A stretch of DNA of 55,905 nt from Terana coerulea (taxonomy: Eukaryota; Basidiomycota; Agaricomycetes; Polyporales; Phanerochaetaceae): positions 1-55,905 of the forward strand of contig JAKOGH010000760.1 in NCBI GenBank assembly GCA_024811115.1, given 5' to 3'. Below are positions 11,242 to 22,602 of the stretch, piece by piece (positions within the stretch are counted from its first letter, which is position 1; every line of letters starts with the position of its first letter). Made by a program: the position numbers and the translations under genes. The notes below the pieces were generated by a model. It made no database searches, was not told the origin of the DNA, and saw only the letters and a list, made by a program, of their open reading frames with translations.

Positions 11242-11964
11242 AGAAAGACTGGTGGTATTACTTCGTAATTAGTACAAGATAGAGAACTCTACAGTGTTCC
11301 CGCAATTTCCTGGTCTCAAGTTTATTTGACGTGCTTGTACATTTTCGTCGTGGGCAGGGGCTATAAACGGGCTGAGACGAGAGGCGATACCCAGCGGCGC
11401 ACGCAGACACAGATACAAAGACGCAAATCGGAGGTTGTATAGCACGGACTAGAGACGGTACAGGAGTGAACGGCAGTGAACGCGTAGCTACTGCCTGCAC
11501 GTGTTGGTCCACCAGATGCAATGGACGCCAGTCTGAACAACTTTATTGAAAATTTGACCTCTATGTTGTTTCCCGTGACGATTGAACAGTATCCACAGTC
11601 TTCTATTCTAGTAGGTTTTTGGATGTAACACAGCCTTGAAGTTAAGCCAGGAGCGCGCTCCAAGCCTGAGCCATGGGCGTTTGGGCTAACCTTCCAACCT
11701 TCCTAGCACTGTCTAGTGTACTGACAGCAAGATCCGTGCATATTTAGCCCTCGCAAGGTCGTCGCATGTAAGGGAGTACGTCGATCATGCAGCCTGGCCA
11801 CGCGCCACGATGTGTCGGAAGCTCAGCATCGCCCAATGTTATCCTCATGCTGGATTGCTTGCAGGTAAGACGGAATGGTAGCGGTAAGCATGTCAATCTG
11901 ACTGCCGTTTCCATTTGGGTTTATCCACACTCTACGTCGTATATGAGTGCTTCAAACCTTCCTT
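11242..11964. other. Convergent 3' intergenic region, no gene seen
   Basis: It separates the 3' ends of the transporter (+) and P450 (-). Short open frames have no recognisable domain or splice logic. Both terminators must lie here, but no clear poly(A) signal stands out. Confidence 0.5.
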
Positions 11965-14081
11965 TTACAGATCCTGCGAAATCATGTGATGTGTAGAACA
12001 ATTCTCGGCCCGCCAGAAAATTTGAGATTTCTTGGACTCAGACCTCGGAGTAATGACGCAGTCAAATGACTCAGGATACCTTGACGGTAAATGATCAGCT
12101 TGCATTACGCTCATAGTAGGTGCAAGGACATACCCAATGGCGCCAGTACCAAACCGCTCGTGGATGACTCCACCTCGCGGCGGTGATATGTCAAACATCG
12201 CAAGGATGGTTGATACCATGATGAATACTGAGCTGTCCCCAAGATACTTGCCGGGACACTGTCGCCGTCCAAAACCAAAGGCCCATAGGGCAGGATCTGG
12301 GGAATTTCCTTGTGCTCACTCGCAATATATCGCTCCGGGACGAAGTCGTCGGGGTCATGTGGTCCGACAGCTTGGTGAGTAATAGCCCTGCGAGAGAAGA
12401 AGTGGGCTATTTGAATCAAACCATTAGCAGAGGAAGACGTACCAAATGTTTGGTATAACCAACGTGCCTTTGGGGATTGTGTACCCGAGATACACGTCTG
12501 TATCCCTAGTGCGACGGGGGATACCTTGAAAATGCGTTAGCGTTGCGGTATAGCATATACACAGTACAGTGGCGTACTGGTTGGAAGGGCAGGATGCCAG
12601 CGCATCGCTTCCTTGATAAACGCATTGACGTACGGAAGGTGCTCACGGTCATCCAAACGCGGTAGGCGCTCTACTCCGATGACCTTGTCCAGCTCCTCCT
12701 GAGCCAGCTTTTGCTTCTCAATGTTCAGCGCCATTGCCATCACGCAGGTGAGAATGGTGGAGTATGTCTAAAAGCGATGTGTAAGTAGTTGCTCTCCTTC
12801 ATTGATCTGGAATACTTACGGTTTCTCCCGCCGCTTTGTAGCCGCACATCAGCGCATTGTAGAAATATTTGGTAGCTACTAAAGTACTCACCCCGTACAG
12901 TGAGCCTGCTGCCCACTTAATTCGGTGTTCAGTCAGGCTGTCTTTGTTAATCACACGAGATAGAAGATTTGCGGTTAGCGACTGAATGGTGTTTCCAGCA
13001 TCCTGAGGCAAAGGATGTTTTAGGCATGACAAATGAACTCTGCATGGTACTTACAAGTTTCGTCTTTACTTCTTCAAACGGCAGAGTAACCATCTTGGAG
13101 ATCATCTCCCTTCCTATCATGGCATCTCGTTGAAAGGGAAGCCAGCTAGGCAAATATTTGACTGTCAATGCGAAAGCAGCCGTTAGCTGGATGTTCCAAT
13201 AGCCCTGTGTTTTACTTACGAAATGGGAGCATATCACAAAGAAACGCTCCTGGGGTCATCATAGTGGCTATCATCGACATTGTGTTCTCTGCATGTGTGA
13301 TGAACTGAAGAGAATGGGCTTTCAGCAGAGTGGAAACCGACAGAAATTTGAGCCCACTTTACTATCCGCATCTCCCACATCAATGCCGTATGTGAGTCGG
13401 AGCACTAAACGAGAGACAGCCCTATCGTGACTCGTGAGTTAATGAGACCGTTCCAGAGCAAAAGGTCACAGAGAGACTCACAGTCTCACATGCGCAAAAA
13501 AAGCTCTCGGGGGTCTCAAGAATTGCTTCGCAAGCAAAGAGGCAAGGTCTTCAAGCTCCGTGAGTGTAGCGTCGTACAGCCTCCGGGTTTAAGACTGCCC
13601 GTGTGAGTTTGCGTTGCGCTCGCCACTCGTCGTTGTATGCAAGTAATGGCATACTCTGAACATATTAACATGATTCAAAGACCCAGGTGCAGCAGCACAT
13701 ACCTGGTCAAGCCCCATAAGCTCGCCGACAAGCGTAAACACAGGCCTATCAGAGTACTTCACGGCTCTGTTCTCAAGCAAGTCCTCGGCTGCCCGTAGTG
13801 AATTCAGCACAAGTATGTGGTTGCCTAACCCGTGAAAGAAGACAAGCTCTCCTTCATGTGATACTCAGCGCCGTACAGTATAGTTTGTTGACAAAGTCCT
13901 TACCGTAGATACGCCCGTAAGCGGTGAATGTGAGCCAACTGGAACGAGTGGATATGTTGAAGATATTTCCGATGAGCGGTTTTGCAGGAGGGCCGGGAGG
14001 AAGAGCGAGGGACCGTCTTCTACACAACAGCCGGTGCGTCGCAAAGCTCACCACGAGCAGACATAACAGGAAGAGAGTCAT
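11965..14081 (-). CDS. Cytochrome P450 monooxygenase
   Basis: Eleven exons give about 525 residues. Exons: 14081-13904, 13851-13703, 13655-13482, 13421-13358, 13304-13220, 13161-13055, 13002-12892, 12833-12820, 12767-12578, 12524-12443, 12387-11965. Seen: N-terminal membrane anchor, then [13 protein letters not shown]-helix motif AAGET encoded by a 14-nt microexon; K-helix KEAMR (E about 347, R about 350); PERY; heme motif [10 protein letters not shown] with Cys at about 429. The family is a heme-thiolate monooxygenase on the ER using a P450 reductase. Three frame breaks need repair: a G-run at 12891-12894 and a C-run (G on +) at 12299-12302 each one base short, and one extra base near 13558-13575. 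With these the gene is full length, so it is probably functional. It resembles basidiomycete secondary-metabolism P450s; the substrate is unknown. Confidence 0.9.
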
Positions 14082-14760
14082 GGGTAGGCTGAGCTTGGCA
14101 GGAGTGCAAGGACGTTTGTCGACTGTTGCTTTGGTAAACGATGTTGAACTGGCTTCAATCAGAGTGCTTGACAGCTCTTTGCGCTGGTATAAAATGGGCT
14201 CAAAGCCTACAAAACTTGGGATAATTTGAGCTTACCATAGAAGCATGACCCCTGCCACTTTAATGCGGACATGATGTCGACATGTCGCGTTTACCTTGTG
14301 CTGAGAGTTGAGTCCTGGTGCTTCGAGTCTACTTCAGTCGTAACATGGTGACAAAAATCTGCATACCGAATAGAGTTAAATCACATTCCGGTCAGAAGGT
14401 CTGGTGGATGGATGGACTCACTGCGTACTCGCGGCCAAAGAGTCGTACTCCATATGGAATACATCAGCAAAGTCGCATTGGCGCTGAGCGGTACTGACAG
14501 GTACTGATGAAGCCATCTCAGCGCGCTTCAGTCCCTTCAGTGCCGTCAGCGCCCGCCAGTCTCAGTAGTCGTTTTGAGCGCTCTCAGACGTTTTTGACCC
14601 CTCTTGCATCCGACTCTTGCAGCAAAGCTTCGGTGAGTAAACCATCATCATTCGTGTCCAGCATAGTTTATGAAACATGAGGAACTAAGAAAATACAAAA
14701 TCTAGTAAAATTCCGGCTTCAGCAGGGCTCGAACTTCGGTTCCAAACCGTTCGTCAGTGC
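14082..14760. other. P450 upstream region with CAG/GCGCT-rich patch
   Basis: Contains the P450 promoter. From about 14470 to 14610 there is a patch rich in CTCAGCGC, CAGTGC and TCAGT words, and the LINE target site lies at its edge. No coding region was seen. Confidence 0.4.
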
Positions 14761-14774
14761 TCTCAGTGCTCGTC
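14761..14774. repeat. Target-site duplication, left
   Basis: TCTCAGTGCTCGTC, identical to 17056-17069, directly abuts the poly(T) end of the LINE. Confidence 0.85.
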
Positions 14775-17055
14775 TTTTTTTTTTTTTGAAATCTGGTATT
14801 GTTAACGAAGCGCGGGACGAACCGCATGAGCTCCGGTGCTAATAGATGTGTATCTACTGGGTCCGTTGAGTGTGAATCCGTATGTCCGTGGTGTCGACTT
14901 GCCAGGGCATCCCCTGGGATAGATGCCCTTTTCTTCCCCCTACGAACAGGAAGGGCGGCCTTCGGCACTCTGGCCCTAAACCCGATGCTCCCGAGAAAAC
15001 GCCCACCCAGAGCCGGGTTTAAACCCGAAACTCGAGAAACCCTCTGCACAGAGGGAAATGAGAAATCCACACCGCACTACATGTAGGCATATAGCCCTAC
15101 ATAGTCTGGATGAGCACTCTTGCGGTACACATGTCTCTTTCCCTGTACCCATACAGGGTCAAGCCACATGTTGGCCTTTGGTCGCTTCATTCGGACATGA
15201 GTAGGCTTCTGGTACTTTCGCAACAGGTCGATAAACCTGGCCTTTTCCCTTCGATCCACTCACTACCTTTGAGCGACCGAAGATCCTCCCTCGATCGCTA
15301 AAGTAGTGTCCAAATCCTAACCGAACTCGACGAGGAGCTTGTCCTCATCTATGTCTGGTCCGAACTCCTTCCGGATACTGTTGACAGCGTGCCACCCCAC
15401 CACTGATCAAAGTTTTGATCGAGTTTACCCCAATTTGCTATTCCCTTGTCCTTCTCCCACCTGCGGAGAAGTGCTGGAGCATGATCCTTGTCCCACGAGA
15501 AGCGCGCTAGTCTGTGCATTCTTCCATGGAGGTCTGCCTTGAGAGCAGCAAGGGAGTCTTTCTTCCAGACTCCGTTGTGTTCATCATCATATATTTGTTC
15601 CCTGAGTTCAAGCCACTGGAATGTGGCCACCATCGGGTTCAATTTCAGAAAGAGGGCAATATCCTCTTCCGTGAATGCGAAGATCCTCCGGCGAGCACCA
15701 GCATCGAATATGTTGCTTTGCTCCCCGTTTTTTGCTATTTCAAACAGTTCCCTATCTGTGAATTGTTTGTTTCCTTCTCTGATGAAGCGGCGCATCCACA
15801 ACTTGCAATCATAGAGAATATGATCACGTGTTTCTGCATCCCCGCTGCACCAGCACTGGGTGACCTTCTCCTGATCGGGGAGATTGATCTTTTGTCTGTA
15901 CGCTCCGTGTGGGAAGTGGTTGCTCCTGAAGCGTACGAATCGGGAGAATATCTTCTGATCTTTTCCCATGGTTTTCAGGTACCAGTTCGTGGAGTATTTC
16001 CACGTAACGTTTGCCTGCTCATCCCTAGAACCTCTATTCGGCACTTGACTTAGCGTTTTCCACGTTCTTCCGCAGTACTCTGGGTCTTTGCGCATGTTGG
16101 ACCACGTTTTTGTAGTTAAATCGTCCATGGACTGCAGGGCAATGGACTGTGACACGTAGTGTGGTTGTGCCTCAGTCTTCGCCCCTCTCCCGCCAGTTTG
16201 TCGACCTCCTCGTTCTGAGGAACGTCGCAATGGCCCGGGCACCAGTTAAGCACAATTTTGTTTCTTGGGCTCTTGTCTAACCATACCCATGCAACCTTGC
16301 ACGTCATGACTGCAACCATCTGGGCATTGCCCTTATCAGGTTTGAGGATGGATTCTATCGCCCCCATGTTGTCTGCGAAGACTTGGATGGTTTGGATACC
16401 GTCTGCAGCATCGCCGACAGCTTCTTTGATTCCTTTGGCCAGGGCCATCATCTTTGCATCATACGGAGTTGCTTTCCCGCAGCCAAAGAAACCTTGTTTT
16501 GAGGTGCCATCATGATTGTACACCTTCCAGCTCGCTCCTGTACGGAGCTTCTCAAATGACTTTTGTCCTTTTTGGGACCCGTCTGTGAAAACAACCCTAG
16601 TCGTGTTCGACCTCGTTGCTTCTTCCAGCTTCGGAGGAAGACCTCCTTCAGCCAAATGGGGAACTCTTCCGAGCTCTTTGTTGGCGCTTTAGTGTTTATA
16701 CTAATGCGGTCATTATCATAATACTCGTCAATCAACCTATCGCCTGGCCGGCATTCAGGGTTGACGAGATCAAAGTCCTCATTGCTGATCTTCCCCTTGT
16801 GGTTGATGTGTACCATAGGGGTGTCTGCATCTCTCGTTTTCCTTTCCTTGTATGGGAACGGAGCGACAATGTTGGTGGAATTCACCCTCCAGTCCGGCTG
16901 TAAGATGAGCCCTTGTAGGGTGCCCTTCGTGCAGCGTTCTCGTGCGCAAACACTGTTTGTGCATAAATTTGTCAATCTGGAGTTTAATGGGCAGCAGACC
17001 TGCCATTGACTCCATTGATCCGATGGGTGTGCTTTTGAAGCCTCCCGTTATCCAT
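14775..17055 (-). mobile_element. 5'-truncated LINE (non-LTR retrotransposon, RNase H-bearing)
   Basis: The element is inserted on the minus strand. It starts inside the end of the reverse transcriptase (WITGGFKSTPIG, about 17050), continues through a linker (16975-16660) to an RNase H domain (16655-16180; FTDGSQKG, FADNMGAI, WCPGHCDVPQNEEVDKLAG), and ends with a zinc-binding region (CWCSGDAETRDHILYDC, near 15850). The 3' end is a 13-nt A tail, seen as T on + at 14775-14787. A perfect 14-bp duplication flanks it. Loss of the 5' part is the usual outcome of target-primed reverse transcription. A frameshift lies near 16900. The frames suggest a Tad/I-like clade with RNase H, but the clade was not tested. 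Confidence 0.9.
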
Positions 17056-17069
17056 TCTCAGTGCTCGTC
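17056..17069. repeat. Target-site duplication, right
   Basis: Second copy of the 14-bp duplication at the truncated 5' end of the LINE. Confidence 0.85.
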
Positions 17070-17777
17070 AGCGCTCATCAGTCGTCAGCGCTTGTACGTT
17101 TTGCTGATGGAGGTAGCTAGTTCGCGGATGCGAATAAGTAGGTCCGTCACGTTCTTCCATTCCACGGCTACTCCATTCACAACACTGATTTCTGATACTG
17201 GGCACCCTTAAGGGATAGCGGACGTGTGCTTCCCCTTTGTAACAAACATCTGGCGTTGACAACTGGACATTGGAAGCGCGAAAGCGCAGTTGGCTTCTGT
17301 GCACAGGACTGTCACCAACTCTCCATACCACGACAAGCTGCCTGCCATTGTCCAGGCAATGTGACACACCGCCTTCTGCTATCACACTGCATAACACCTG
17401 CTCAGGGATTTGGAGTCAATGTTCCGTACTTCTGCCGTCGATTGTATAGCATGGGCCTCAATGCACCATACGTAGTAATTTGCAAACGAAACATGCCATC
17501 GCATCAGCATTTCCACAAGGTAACGGCTTCGGATATCAAGCCTACAGCCGAGAAGTATCTACTCAAGGCTTCTCTGCGGCGCACACTATGCTTGGCAAAA
17601 TTGTGCCAACTTATTGCGCTGCACGATAGCTATTTGTCCCATAAACACTATATTACAGGCGCGAGATTGTCTCTCATATGGATACTAAGAATTGTGTATA
17701 ATGTCCTGAGAGCCCTGTAAGACTGGTTAGTATGATTCGTGAGACAGCAAAACATGCTTGCGTGTATGGAAGAGCCG
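17070..17777. other. Intergenic region, no supported gene
   Basis: It begins with the continuation of the CAGCGCT-rich patch (17070-17100). An open frame of 164 codons on + at 17226-17720 shows no domain, no splice pattern and no biased composition, so it is not called. Confidence 0.4.
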
Positions 17778-19141
17778 TCATAACACAGTGAGTAGTCCAC
17801 GTGAGTTGAGGAGGTGCAATCTCCGTTGAAAAAACAACAGAGAACTCCGGTAGCGGTTGTTAAGGAGCTCATCGAGGTCGTCTCCGAAGAAGTCGAATGA
17901 GTAGATCTCATGCAAGCAGTCCAAAGAGCCCATGAGGCATTCGACAGTAGTGCCTTGCAGATTGGCGAAGGATGAGTTCGGTCCTGCTAGTAAATTATCG
18001 AGAGCACTCCAGTTCACACTCTCGAGATGGCTCTCCAGAATGTCCAGGGAACGGTATGTATGACCTTGAGACTGCATAGTGTTGGTGGAATCAGAAGAAG
18101 AATGGACTGGAGGATGGACCACGCTCGAGCGAATGCTGTGGTGGAGCAGAGCTTAGTGGGCAGGGAGAGTTCGAAGGACTGCAGAGCATTAAATCTGGGC
18201 AGATGCAAATGTGAGAGGTCGGGGTCTACGAGTAAGGGTCAGCTACGAACTACCATGCTGATAAAACAGGAAGTACCTTCGTTGATGTTGAGGCTGCTCC
18301 CGAACATAAGATGTAGGTGGGTCACATAGGTCGATGCGGCTTGGACGAATTGACTGGTCCCGGGCCACACATCAAAGCAGGTAAAGGAAATGGACAGCGA
18401 ACGCAGGTTGGAGACCTGGATATAGCTTTCGATCGAGGATAGGAGATGAGGGAGTGTACTGGCTATGTTGCCGGGATCAAGACACAGGGCGCGGATGCAA
18501 CTCTGCGAGTCGATAGCGCTCTCTGGACGAACTATGTCCGTCTGAGCACCGGCTGAGGAGAAAACATCTTCTATATGGAGCGATTGCAGACCGAGAAAGA
18601 TGTGAAGCGCATTAGGGATTGCGCTCGGCGCAATAACAGCGTCGCGTATGAGAAGGTGGCGTAAGCTTTGGGCGGTGAGATGAGTGGTCGTGTCTTTGTT
18701 GGGGAATACAACTTGAACGCCGGCCTTCGTCCATGAGATTGAATGGAGGGACATGCAACTGAGGGTAGGGAGTCTGACCACGCATTCGACCAGGTCTTGC
18801 GTTGTAAGCGACACTCGGCATGAGTCGTACATCACCCTGCTCCCCGCAGACAGCTCTTTCCCCCGTAGCGTGAGCGAACGGACGTAGGGGCCTATGTGGT
18901 TCGCCTTGTCCACGAACTCCATAAAATCCCGCAATTGGACAGGATAGCGGATGGTGAGCTCTCGGAATAGATGGAACTGACTGGTTACGGTCCAGTCTCT
19001 ACACACCAGAGCACATGTGTGTAGAGTCATCTTGTCATCGAAGAGATAATCTAATATCTCATCTTGTAGCTCTGCCGGGCATTTTGGCGTGCTGGCCGAC
19101 ATGGCGGGGTGGGGAATGAAGGTGGCGTGTAGGCTCTTCAA
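17778..19141 (-). CDS. F-box-like protein
   Basis: Two exons (19141-18277, 18225-17778) give about 437 residues. An F-box-type start is visible: PAELQDEILDYLF followed by TCALVCRDW and HLFRELTI. The rest has leucine-rich stretches with the loose repeat character of agaricomycete F-box proteins, which recruit targets to SCF ubiquitin ligases. The second exon needs one extra C in a run at 18047-18049 to stay open; then it reads through to the stop. An internal ATG at about 19102 is an equally good start. These genes are very abundant in mushrooms and often sit beside clusters without a role in them, so a link to the pathway is not implied. Confidence 0.75.
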
Positions 19142-22100
19142 ACTCCAAGTACGGTCCCAGACTTTGAGCCATCAGCTCCAAGTGTGTTACACAGCGGGCC
19201 GCATTCCACCACTAGCGGACCCTTTTCGTTCCCTATTGACTCGGTCAGTATCAAGTACTTTAGCTTTGATATGGCGAGGATAGAGCAAATACACACACAG
19301 AAAGTAAGGCAAAGTTAGAGTTACTCCTCAGGTGCCTTCCATGGCGTTTACGCACTGGAAGTAAGCTCAATGGTCGCATGAGCCTGAGGTTTTCCAGCAA
19401 TTGTAACGCTCTACGCGTGCATCCGAAAGCCACCTACTACGTAGTACAATCTGATTGCTGCGTTACGCCAGCATAAGGCTCACATCAGAGGGTTGCTGTC
19501 TGTCCATTAGCTTGGAAAGAACCTCAGACGTCATGAAGATGTTCTGCTTACCCCCTGTATAGAGATCGATGGAAGTACCATGCGGAGAGGCTAGTGAAAG
19601 CATAACCTAAGTTGTGCGCAGGAATCTGACCGTAGAATCAAACCATTTACATTAATCAACGCTTACTGAAAGCGGTCAATGGAATCCACGCAGTCACGCA
19701 CGCAAGCGTGGGGCAGCCAGCTAAGGGGAACCGGTCAGTAGCTCGAGTACTGCTCTACACGTAAGTCTAGAATTTGAAAAATGGTCAGTATTCGGAAAGG
19801 AGTGGGGGTAGACATGTGCGGGAAGCTATACGTACCGCAATGGCAGTGAGTGATGCTGCTTGTTGCTACCTTCCCTCGGATACTGTCATCTCGTGAACGC
19901 GTGTACACAACGTGTACACGTCAAGAAAAGATGGAGCCCACAGTGCTCGAACAGCGTGCGCCAGTGGAGGACGTTGTCATACGTTGTCGTGTTGTTGCGC
20001 GGACTACAGCGAACATGCTGCGTGCACCTAAACCAAATGCATAACATTCTAAGTCCTCGACGACGTCTACCGTGTCAGGGATGCACAGCGTGTGAACAAT
20101 AAAGCCCAAAACGGAATCCATCATCCGCATACTAGCGCCCATGTGCTTGCTCACACTGCGAGAGTAAAATGCTCAGAGGTTGCTCGGAAGGATAAAGTCC
20201 GACGGGGGCCAGTGGGGGTCGGTGGACATGTCCAGCATACGACGGCGGTGCGTATCGAGCTCTGGCAGCCAGCTGGGGACCTAGTACACTGTCCTTCACC
20301 TCATAACGCTGTCGGGCACTGTACAGTAAAACTGTCTGCCACCATCCACAATCCACTGATACATCTCTTGGGTCGATATACATGTCCAACCGATTATGAC
20401 TATTCAACATTCGACTACGTTTGAGGTCAGAAGGTTCAGGTGTAAGGTGGATTGAAGACGTACTGGCAGCAATGCATCCTCGGGCTGGACTACCACTTGA
20501 CAAGAACGCAAGCTCCAATCTTCGGAGGCCTGAGTTACTGCGAGAATACCCAAGGATATAGCTTGTGTCGGCAATTGCCTTGCATCTTCTACGGACGCTC
20601 AGCCTTGCGCCAAGTGTCATCCCAGAATCCGGCGTAGATGTGAGATGTTCCGACGTCTGGACAACGTCAGCATACCTCGAGTCATACTACAGCTATCGTA
20701 CGCACCTAGCGCGAGCAAAACACCCCGTACCAGTACCACGAATCCGCTTTCCAACGTGTCACGATGTCCGCATCGACGCAATGGCGGGTACCGCACGGTT
20801 GTAGTTTGAGTAAGTTTGTGACCGAATTTCACAAGCCCGCGGCCGCATTGCTCTGTACCTGATCCCCGCAACCGATCGCTTTATTAGAAATGGCTGAACA
20901 TATCCTTGCAAGATGTGATCACAGCGACCGTAGCTGGTTTCGAGGAGATGTTCGACGGCCTGAGGCGCGCAAGTCTAATCGTGATGCGAGTTACTGATAA
21001 GTGGCCGCGTACAAACACATCTAATCAACAGATTCACGTATTTTGATATCAGTAGTCCCAGGCAACTGCCAGAGCAAGGGCACCGAGCGTGAACGGAGGC
21101 TATGGGCATACTAGGCGAATGGAACGGACAGCTTAAAGAGCTGGGGCGCCGGTTGCTGAAGAAGCACGTCGACAGAGCAAGTAAATATGAGCGCAACGGG
21201 ATGCTAGTCCAAGTTGTAACTAGTCGAAGTCGCCACCAGAACGCGGGTGCGAGACAAGGGGCTTAGCCGGCGAGATGGGGCGCATACGTCCGCACATTGC
21301 TTCAGCAGTCGGGACTCCCAATTGAATATTAAGTAAGGGACCCCGCACATCGAGTGATTGCGGGATTTATGGGCAAAGTGGGCTCATGGGAATGGCTGCG
21401 TAGGTGTGCGTACGTCCGTACGAGAACGCTTGGGAGACAAGGGAATCTAAGAGAGACGCGTCGGCATATCCCGGTGTGCCTGAGGCCGCCTGAGGGCGCC
21501 CCAAGCACGCGCCCCCATGGCGGATCACGGTGCCACGTGCCCTGTCCGATACCTCTCCCACAACGTGCCACGCTCTGAGTCTTACCGCCGTCATCTGGCT
21601 TTCAGGTTGCTCGCCGCTCCTCATTCAACCATGCCTACCATTTATTCTGCACGACTCACATCTGTATCTCATCACATCCGGTAGTCCTCGCATATCCACC
21701 GACGCACAGTCTTTCCACGGTTGACCAACGTTCAACACGTCGCCTGGCCTTGGCCGGCGTTCTGGACAATAGATTTTGTCACACACGAATGGAGCCTGGG
21801 ACGTGCGGGTGCATGCAGAACATACAGTGCAGACTTTTGTGCTCGCGCTAGAACTGAAGCGTATACTCAGGTAAGTACTAGCCTCGCATCTGCTTACGGT
21901 TTCCCACTAAATACACAATGGACAGCCAGAACATCATTGCGCAAGCCGTTTCGCAACGTGGTTCGGAGAGTGCGTAAGTATGGCCCTGGGGCATTCCTTT
22001 ACATAACGGCACTGATGTCAAATCCGCTGTAGAATTTAGGCCTTGTTCCAATTATTGCGTCATGGAAGGGGGTATGCGACATTGACAGGCGTGAACTTGC

Positions 22101-22602
22101 ACGTCCTCAGCATTGTGTCTTGCCCTGTATTTCCCGAGGAGGAAGCGGTCGAGCAGCTGGGCCTCTCAAGAAAGCGGATGTCGTAAAGTAGATTTGGAAA
22201 GTGCCAAGGTTCGCCACGCATTGTCCTTGATGATGGAACCTCTCACGCGCTCAAGTCATTGCTGTACTGCGAGCCCATCGCAATCGCCGCAAATACTGTG
22301 TGTACGTGGGCCACGTTAACGTCGGTGCAACCTTGGGAAGGCTGTGTACTGTATGCGGAGGAGGACAAACCATTGGTCTACGACTCGGAGGATTTGTGCT
22401 TACGGCTAAGATTGACAGGGCCTACAGACCTCTGATTCACCTTAAGATAGTCTGCCGTGTAATGCACATTTGGACTCATTTTCGTGAGCACCTGGTACAA
22501 TCACATTTGGCATTCAGTCAGACTCTATAAGTACAACATGGCGGGCGGAGACAAGAGACAGCTTGGGATACTAGTACAAATATTCGACACTCCAGTGCCC
22601 TT
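19142..22602. other. Long stretch without a supported gene
   Basis: Many short open frames occur on both strands (the longest, 162 codons on - at 20132-20620), but none joins into a spliced gene or shows a motif I recognise. It may hold decayed sequence. The 5' part carries the F-box promoter; the 3' part is the downstream region of the GMC gene. Confidence 0.35.

Noticed and set aside
15514..16053. 179-codon plus-strand frame within the LINE
   Set aside because: Antisense shadow of the RNase H and zinc-binding coding region.
17226..17720. 164-codon open frame as a gene
   Set aside because: No similarity that I can recognise, and no promoter-like or splice context.
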